A stretch of 64,000 nucleotides of DNA. Origin: Aggregatilineales bacterium. Its GTDB lineage: Bacteria > Chloroflexota > Anaerolineae > Aggregatilineales > Phototrophicaceae. Made by a program: the position numbers and the translations under genes. The notes under the pieces were generated by a model. The model had not been told where the DNA came from and did not search any database. It worked only from the letters and a program-made list of their open reading frames with translations. Shown here one piece after another: positions 59,309 to 64,000 of the stretch (within the stretch, counting starts at the first letter, position 1; each line of letters starts with the position of its first letter). The stretch is taken from the NCBI GenBank assembly GCA_030834905.1, contig JAUQWZ010000028.1, forward strand, positions 124,001 to 188,000, read 5' to 3'.

Positions 59309-59856
59309 ACCCCCCTAAACAAATCTCGCACCGCTACGCTAAACCCTGGCAGCAGGTCGCCGCCTTCGATGGTGTCGTTCTCCGTTAGCAACTGGCGATC
59401 TGCCGCTGTTAGTACTTCGACAATGCGCTGTCGTGGGTAGATCAGCCAGACCATTTTTGCGCCGTTCTCAAGATAAAAAGCGGCTTTTTCACTCATTATT
59501 CTTGGCGTATCGTCAGGCGATTGAATCTCTACGCATACATCAGGAATAAAATTCGCCGCACCGTGACGGGTTATCGGTTTGTTGCCTAAAACCACTGAAA
59601 CATCTGGAATACGATCATTGTGTTGATCATCCGTTGGACGATGACGCGCTTCGACCGCCGCCTGACCAATCTGATTGCTCTTCAGGTAAATGTTAATTTC
59701 TGTGACGGTATTACCTGCAATGATGCCATGCTCTTGTGTAGGCACTTTTTCGACTATCTCCCCGTTGATGAGTTCAAAGAGTCGATCCCGATTTTCGGGC
59801 AGCGCCAGAAACTGCTCGAATTCATCGACCGTATAGAGCTTCGGCTGTACGACCAC
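59305..59856 (-). CDS. Uma2 family protein, copy 2
   Basis: 183 residues, same family as the gene at 47392 but clearly diverged (FELINGEIVEKVP near 27-39, IPDVSVVLGN, IPDVCVEIQSPDD, VWLIYPRQRIVEV). The lysine of E-x-K is Q here (EIQ), a substitution common in Uma2 proteins. Its TAG stop is the TAG of a family 2 repeat (59305-59307), and another family 2 hairpin lies 54 bases upstream of the start. Confidence 0.92.
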   Translation of the reverse strand: MVVQPKLYTVDEFEQFLALPENRDRLFELINGEIVEKVPTQEHGIIAGNTVTEINIYLKSNQIGQAAVEARHRPTDDQHNDRIPDVSVVLGNKPITRHGAANFIPDVCVEIQSPDDTPRIMSEKAAFYLENGAKMVWLIYPRQRIVEVLTAADRQLLTENDTIEGGDLLPGFSVAVRDLFRGV

Positions 59857-59904
59857 ACAACACTCCCTTCACCATGTCATTGATTATAGCATTTTCCGGG
59901 TACG

Positions 59905-59933
59905 AAAAAGGGCGAGTCACGACTCGCCCCTAC
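59905..59933 (-). terminator. GTAG-tipped hairpin and T-run after trxA (family 2)
   Basis: Minus strand: GTAG (59933-59930), stem GGGCGAGTC (59929-59921) with GACTCGCCC (59918-59910), then TTTTT. Works as a terminator for trxA and is a family 2 repeat copy. Confidence 0.75.
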
Positions 59934-59949
59934 ATCACATCCTATCTTT

Positions 59950-59980
59950 AGCTGATAGCTGAAAGCTGACCGCTTACAGC
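59950..59980. repeat. GCTGTAAGCGGTCAGC-type dispersed repeat
   Basis: AGCTGATAGCTGAAAGCTGA followed by CCGCTTACAGC, directly after the trxA stop. A related copy GGCTGACAGCCGCTTACAGC lies at 63250-63269 at the dnaE 3' end. Confidence 0.65.
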
Positions 59981-60310
59981 CTAATTCACATGCGGCTGAA
60001 TCTGGCTGCGAATGCGATCCTTCGGCTGATAGCCGGTAATGCGCACCACCGGCTCGCCGTCCTTGAACAGCATCAGCGTCGGGATGCTCATAATGCCGTA
60101 CTTCATCAGGACTTCCTGGTGCTCGTCGGCGTCCAGCTTGCCAATCTTCAGCTTATCGCCGAATTCGTCGGCAAGCTGATCGACAATCGGCGCGATCATC
60201 CGGCAGGGACCGCACCACTCTGCCCAGAAATCGATTAACACCGGGGTCTGCGATTTCAAGACATCCGTCTCGAAATTCGAGGTGGTGACTTCAAAGGTTT
60301 TTGTGCTCAT
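59981..60310 (-). CDS. trxA: Thioredoxin
   Basis: 109-residue disulfide reductase with the active site WCGPC (C33, C36) and the cis-proline loop SIPTLMLF. Length and sequence are typical of TrxA. Strong ribosome binding site AAGGAG upstream of ATG 60310. Divergent from hrcA; the shared 100-base gap holds a well-formed promoter for hrcA. Confidence 0.97.
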   Translation of the reverse strand: MSTKTFEVTTSNFETDVLKSQTPVLIDFWAEWCGPCRMIAPIVDQLADEFGDKLKIGKLDADEHQEVLMKYGIMSIPTLMLFKDGEPVVRITGYQPKDRIRSQIQPHVN

Positions 60311-60336
60311 TCCTTACGTTGCTCCTTACTTTCGTT

Positions 60337-60365
60337 TTGACGCCGGATTAGCAGCATGGTATCAT
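60337..60365 (+). promoter_or_regulatory. hrcA promoter
   Basis: TTGACG (60337-60342), 17-base spacer, TATCAT (60360-60365): five of six consensus bases in each box. It would start transcription near 60372, 20-40 bases before the start codon. No CIRCE overlaps it. Confidence 0.65.
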
Positions 60366-60413
60366 AGCCAACAATAAACTCTCAAGTCCGATATGACTTC
60401 GGAGTTTCTCACT

Positions 60414-61493
60414 ATGGCAATTGACGACTCCCACCTGCCAGAACTTACGCGCCGTCAGGAAGAAATCCTGTCTCTGATAATTCGCGCCTATACCAACTCG
60501 CCCGAGCCGGTGAGTTCAAAGTACCTAGCGGACAATTTTACCCGGAATATCAGCTCCGCGACCATCCGCAATGAGATGGCGGTGCTGGAAGAATTCGGCT
60601 ATATCTACGCGCCGCACACGTCCGCCGGGCGCGTGCCAACCGAAAACGGCTACCGCTACTTCGTCAAACGGCTGATCACGCCCAACGACCTGACCACCGC
60701 CGAAGAAACGCGCATCGCTGAACGGCTCAATACGTCACCATTGGCAACCGAGCAGTGGCTGAATCTGGTGGCGACGGTGCTGGCGCGCACCGTCCAGACC
60801 GCCGCGCTGGTCACGCCGCCGGTCGCCGAAACCAGCCGCTTCAAGCATGTGGAATTGATTTCCATTCAGGGGCGCATGGCACTGATGGTGCTGGTCACGC
60901 AGCAGGGTATCGTTCACCAGCAGATGCTGACGCTCTCCGAGCCAGTGCCGCAGGAGCGCCTGAGCGAAGCCGCCGACCGGATCAACGCCCTGACTCACGC
61001 CCTCGGCGCGAACGAACTGCGGGTGAAAAGCGTGCAGCTTCAACTGCTGGAACGCGAGATCGCCGAGCTGGTTGCCGACCTGATGGACCGAGCCGACTCC
61101 AATCAGGTGCGCCTCATTTACCGCGACGGCTTGAGCGATATCATCAGCACCTTCCCACATAATCAGGCGACACAGCAGGCGATTCGCGTCTTTGAGGAAC
61201 GCGCCTTCCTCAACATGATCCTGCATGACGTCCTGACGCCGATCCTCAACAGCGTGCAGGTCGTCATTGCCGGTAACGGGCGTTGGGAAGAACTCAGCCA
61301 CCTGTCGATGGTGCTCAGCCGCTACGGCATCCCCGGACAGGCAAGCGGCGCTGTCGGCATCCTCGGTCCGACCAATCTCAACTACGGGCGCGCTATCAGC
61401 GCCGTCACCTACGTATCCACGTTGATGACGGACATGCTGACGCACCTCTACGAAGGCGACGGTGACCCGCCGCCCGACAGCCCCAGAGCATGA
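60414..61493 (+). CDS. hrcA: Heat-inducible transcription repressor HrcA
   Basis: Repressor of class I heat-shock genes. 359 residues from ATG 60414, favoured because GGAG lies 9 bases upstream; ATG 60393 adds 7 residues. N-terminal winged helix with LTRRQEEILSLIIRAY, SSATIRNEMAVLEE and the GYIYAPHTSAGRVPT wing; the GAF-like domain and C-terminal region follow. Not next to the chaperone genes. The ybaK start overlaps its stop. Confidence 0.95.
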   Translation: MAIDDSHLPELTRRQEEILSLIIRAYTNSPEPVSSKYLADNFTRNISSATIRNEMAVLEEFGYIYAPHTSAGRVPTENGYRYFVKRLITPNDLTTAEETRIAERLNTSPLATEQWLNLVATVLARTVQTAALVTPPVAETSRFKHVELISIQGRMALMVLVTQQGIVHQQMLTLSEPVPQERLSEAADRINALTHALGANELRVKSVQLQLLEREIAELVADLMDRADSNQVRLIYRDGLSDIISTFPHNQATQQAIRVFEERAFLNMILHDVLTPILNSVQVVIAGNGRWEELSHLSMVLSRYGIPGQASGAVGILGPTNLNYGRAISAVTYVSTLMTDMLTHLYEGDGDPPPDSPRA

Positions 61494-61993
61494 AGAACAA
61501 GCTGAATTCAATGCGGCTGCTGGAGCAGCACAAAGTCCCGTATGAGGTGGTCGAGTTCCCGGATGAACTGCGCGACGCCGAAGCAATCGCCGAAGTTCTC
61601 GGCATCCCGCCGTATATGGTTTACAAGACGCTGGTGGTCGAGCCGGAAGGCGGCAGCAAGCCCTATCTGGTGATGATCGCCGCCCACCGCCACCTGAATT
61701 TGAAGCGGCTGGCGCAGGCGGCGGGTGTGAAAAAAGCGCGTATGGCGGCGCACAAGGACGCCGAAGCCAAAACCGGCTTGAAAGTCGGTGGCATCAGCGC
61801 GCTGGCGCTGACGCACAAAAACTGGACGGTCTTTCTGGATAAACCGGCGACCGAGATGCAGCACATTCTCGTCAGCGGCGGGCAGCGCGGAGTCGATCTG
61901 CGCGTGCCTGTAAACGGGCTGATTACGCTCACCCGCGCCCGCATCGCCGATATCAGCGACGAGAGCGCGGATGAGAGCGAACCGGTAGCATAA
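61490..61993 (+). CDS. ybaK: YbaK/EbsC-type aminoacyl-tRNA deacylase
   Basis: Hydrolyses misacylated Cys-tRNA(Pro). 167 residues with the family pattern YKTLVV, K in AAHRHLNLKRLA, VGGISALAL and the closing GVDLRVPVNGL. Overlaps hrcA by 4 bases (ATGA). Normal length for YbaK; distinct from ProXp forms by absence of extra domains. Confidence 0.92.
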   Translation: MKNKLNSMRLLEQHKVPYEVVEFPDELRDAEAIAEVLGIPPYMVYKTLVVEPEGGSKPYLVMIAAHRHLNLKRLAQAAGVKKARMAAHKDAEAKTGLKVGGISALALTHKNWTVFLDKPATEMQHILVSGGQRGVDLRVPVNGLITLTRARIADISDESADESEPVA

Positions 61994-61998
61994 ACGGT

Positions 61999-62032
61999 TG
62001 GGTCAGCTTCGCTGACCCATGAACGCCCCTAC
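61999..62032. repeat. GTAG-tipped element with GGGTCAGC hairpin
   Basis: Stem TGGGTCAGC (61999-62007) with GCTGACCCA (62011-62019), then CGCCCCTAC (62024-62032). Read on the minus strand it starts GTAGGGGCG, the family 2 tip, but carries another hairpin. It may terminate ybaK. Confidence 0.7.
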
Positions 62033-62063
62033 TGAGTTTTGACATTCATGTTCGGTAATCGGT

Positions 62064-62088
62064 GTAGGGGCGACTCGGCGAGTCGCCC
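62064..62088. repeat. GTAG-tipped hairpin (family 2)
   Basis: GTAG (62064-62067 region) then stem GGGCGACTC (62068-62076) with GAGTCGCCC (62080-62088), loop GGC. Between ybaK and pfkA, near the element at 61999. Confidence 0.8.
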
Positions 62089-62133
62089 AGGATACAGCGC
62101 CGATCCCCTCTCTGGAGTGTGAGAACGAGCCGC

Positions 62134-63102
62134 CTATCGCGCCAGGAAGCGCGCCATCTCAAAGTAGCTGTCCGAGATCGGGCGAATCTGGCTGATGGCG
62201 TCCTCAATCGGGATCATGTCCATCTTCCGCCCGTTGAGCGCGGTCATCTTGCCCGATTCGCCGTCCATCAGGGCGCGCACCGCTTTGACGCCCATACGGG
62301 TCGCCAGCAGGCGGTCAAATGCCGTCGGACTGCCGCCGCGCTGAATGTGTCCGAGAATCGTCAGCCGAATCTCAAAGCCGACGGTAGGATGCTTGTTGAG
62401 ATAATCCGCCAGTTCGGTCGCTTTATAGGGCGCGCCCTCGGCAATCACGGCGATAGCGTGTGACTTGCCGCGCACGTAGGCGTCTTCCAGCGCCGCTTCA
62501 ACCTCTTCCATCGTCGGCGGGCGTTCGGGCGTGACGACGATCTCTGCCCCGCCGAGAATACTGCCCATCAACGCCAGATAACCGCAGTTGCGCCCCATCG
62601 TCTCGATGATGAAAGCGCGCTGGTGCGAGGATGCCGTATCGCGCAGATGATCAAGCGCATCGAGGATGGTGTTCAGCGCCGAATCGACGCCAATCGCCAT
62701 ATCGGTGCCATAGATGTCGTTGTCGATACTGCCGGGAATAGCGACTACCTTGAAGCCCAGCTTGTGCAGCGCCAGCGCTCCACTCAGGCTGCCATTGCCG
62801 CCGATGATGACCACTGCCTCGATATGATGTTCATTCAGGCGGCGCAAGCCTTTTTTCTGTCCGGCTGGAGATTTGAATTCCTCGTTGCGCGCCGTCTGTA
62901 AGATCGTGCCGCCGCGCTGCAAAATACCACTCACTTCGACGCTGGTGAGCAGCTCAAAATCGCCATTGATCAATCCGGTGTATCCCTGACGAACGCCATA
63001 CACTTCAATCTCGTACTCCAGCGCGGTACGGACTACTGCGCGAATAGCCGCGTTGATCCCAGGAGAGTCGCCGCCGCTGGTCATGACCGCGATTCGTTTC
63101 AT
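62134..63102 (-). CDS. pfkA: 6-phosphofructokinase
   Basis: Glycolytic kinase for fructose 6-phosphate. 322 residues; numbering coincides with the E. coli enzyme. GGDSPGINA (10-18), substrate motifs SIDNDI (D127, D129) and ETMGRNCG (167-174), and the nucleotide loop GGNGS (101-105). G104 fits ATP over pyrophosphate use, but residue 103 is Asn where most ATP enzymes have Asp. The rest is normal. ATG 63102. Confidence 0.95.
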   Translation of the reverse strand: MKRIAVMTSGGDSPGINAAIRAVVRTALEYEIEVYGVRQGYTGLINGDFELLTSVEVSGILQRGGTILQTARNEEFKSPAGQKKGLRRLNEHHIEAVVIIGGNGSLSGALALHKLGFKVVAIPGSIDNDIYGTDMAIGVDSALNTILDALDHLRDTASSHQRAFIIETMGRNCGYLALMGSILGGAEIVVTPERPPTMEEVEAALEDAYVRGKSHAIAVIAEGAPYKATELADYLNKHPTVGFEIRLTILGHIQRGGSPTAFDRLLATRMGVKAVRALMDGESGKMTALNGRKMDMIPIEDAISQIRPISDSYFEMARFLAR

Positions 63103-63209
63103 ACGCTACTGTGCTCCATCTTCAAAATCGCGCTGTATTTTATCGGGTTGTCGCTTAAACGCCAGAAATTCACGTGATGAAAAGTGGTAAATGATGGGCA
63201 TCTATCCCG

Positions 63210-63249
63210 TAGGGGCGACGGCGCGCTACATTCGCGGCGAGTCGCCCCG
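63210..63249. repeat. GTAG-tipped hairpin, long loop (family 2)
   Basis: GTAGGGGCGAC (63210-63220) pairs with GTCGCCCC (63242-63249) across a 21-base loop. Followed at once by a GCTGACAGCCGCTTACAGC element that reaches into the dnaE stop. Confidence 0.75.
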
Positions 63250-63261
63250 GCTGACAGCCGC

Positions 63262-64000
63262 TTACAGCCGCTGTACCTGCGTGTTTTCAATGGCGTTCAG
63301 CGCCTGAACCAGATCGTCGCAGTATTTGGTCGTGCGGTTGGGGAACTCCATCAGGTACATATCCACGCCGTCTTCGACCAGGATCACCTGTAGTTGATCG
63401 ATCCCCGGAAACTGGGTGCAGACGTTGATGATCCGGCGCAGACGCCGTTCGTCCATGCTCGGATCGCCGTTGCGCTTCAGGCGTACTGTCACCATCTGCG
63501 GCGCTGGGGCGGACTCATCTTCTTCCACCGGGGGCAGATCGCTGTCCAGCGCCATCGTATCCCAATCGACCGGCGGCAGATCGTCGAATGTCGGCGGTTC
63601 GGGCGGCAGCGCCGCGTACTGCGGACTGCCGCTGCCGTTGGTGGGCGTGGTCGGGCTGTCGCCGTCGGCGGTTGGCTCGTCGTCGTACCAGGGCGGCGTA
63701 TCCGCGCTCGTAGAGGCGAAGGTTGGGATATCGTCGGCAAAGACGGCTTCTACCTGCTGGGTGACGCTCTCGCAGATAATCTGCGCGTCGCCGCGCGACA
63801 GATCGAGCTTGCCCATGACGACGATCACCGCCCCTTCCTGCACCATGTCCTGCACTTTCGCCCAGGTGCGTGGGAACATCACCGCGTCAATCGTCCCGAA
63901 TTTGTCTTCCAGCGTCGCGACCGCCATCATCTCATGGTTGCGCGTGGGCAGCTTGCGCAGCCCTGCCACCAGCCCCACATACCGCACCGGCTTCTGGTCT
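63262..64000 (-). CDS. dnaE: DNA polymerase III alpha subunit, C-terminal part
   Basis: Partial: the frame runs off the window end (DQKPVRYVGLVAGLRK...). The visible 246 residues include the OB-fold domain (VAGLRKLPTRNHEMMAVATLEDKFGTIDAVMFP) and the tail domain. Between them lies an acidic, proline-rich stretch of about 75 residues (FASTSADTPPWYDDEPTADG and on) that is unusual for this region. The TAA stop (63264-63262) lies within a GCTGTAAGCGG-type repeat. Confidence 0.9.
   Translation of the reverse strand, partial: DQKPVRYVGLVAGLRKLPTRNHEMMAVATLEDKFGTIDAVMFPRTWAKVQDMVQEGAVIVVMGKLDLSRGDAQIICESVTQQVEAVFADDIPTFASTSADTPPWYDDEPTADGDSPTTPTNGSGSPQYAALPPEPPTFDDLPPVDWDTMALDSDLPPVEEDESAPAPQMVTVRLKRNGDPSMDERRLRRIINVCTQFPGIDQLQVILVEDGVDMYLMEFPNRTTKYCDDLVQALNAIENTQVQRL

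Overview
The window is an ordinary, gene-dense stretch of bacterial chromosome with high GC content and short gaps. About 50 protein genes sit on both strands; no rRNA, tRNA, CRISPR array or transposase gene is visible. The gene set suggests a Chloroflexota bacterium, probably Anaerolineae-like: a GH57 branching enzyme beside GlgA/GlgC and a DUF3417-type glucan phosphorylase, a DUF255 thioredoxin-like protein, Uma2 proteins, a CHAD protein, AddAB, and HrcA with GrpE-DnaK-DnaJ. This assignment is inference from gene content, not from a marker gene.

Layout. 1-6.8 kb: the 3' part of an EF-G gene, a DUF2917 protein, FtsH, xylulokinase and an unknown protein. 7.2-18.7 kb: DUF255 protein, LLM oxidoreductase, a lytic transglycosylase lipoprotein, a receiver protein, a three-gene ABC exporter and an MFS transporter. 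18.9-26.9 kb: glycogen island (GlgP, a stand-alone CBM48 protein, GlgC, GlgA, GH57 branching enzyme). 27-39.7 kb: a soluble histidine kinase, two divergent paralogous receivers, a NERD-like membrane protein, then AddB, a propeller protein, AddA and a membrane protein. 39.7-44.6 kb: chaperones DnaJ, DnaK, GrpE, interrupted by an opposite-strand exported protein. 44.7-55.2 kb: secreted propeller, SDR, Uma2, methylmalonyl-CoA mutase large subunit, polytopic membrane protein, CHAD protein, GT-C glycosyltransferase, methyltransferase. 55.3-59.3 kb: a biotin-dependent acyl-CoA carboxylase operon which, with the mutase, suggests propionyl-CoA to succinyl-CoA conversion. 59.3-64 kb: Uma2, thioredoxin, HrcA, YbaK, 6-phosphofructokinase and the 3' end of dnaE.

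The most unusual feature is a dense set of small dispersed repeats. The main family is a near-perfect palindrome, GGACACGA-N4/5-TCGTGTCC, with 12 copies as singles, inverted pairs and one triplet; every copy has GTAG on one outer side. A second group has the same GTAGGG tip and a different stem. The architecture (GTAG plus hairpin, inverted pairs) matches REP/BIME elements mobilised by RAYT transposases in other bacteria. Four genes stop exactly on the TAG of this GTAG, and two copies are read in frame inside proteins: one forms part of a lipoprotein signal peptide, the other part of a glycosyltransferase that also carries two further repeat types. AddB holds another in-frame repeat. I see no clear new multi-gene system; these repeats are the strongest candidate for something undescribed.
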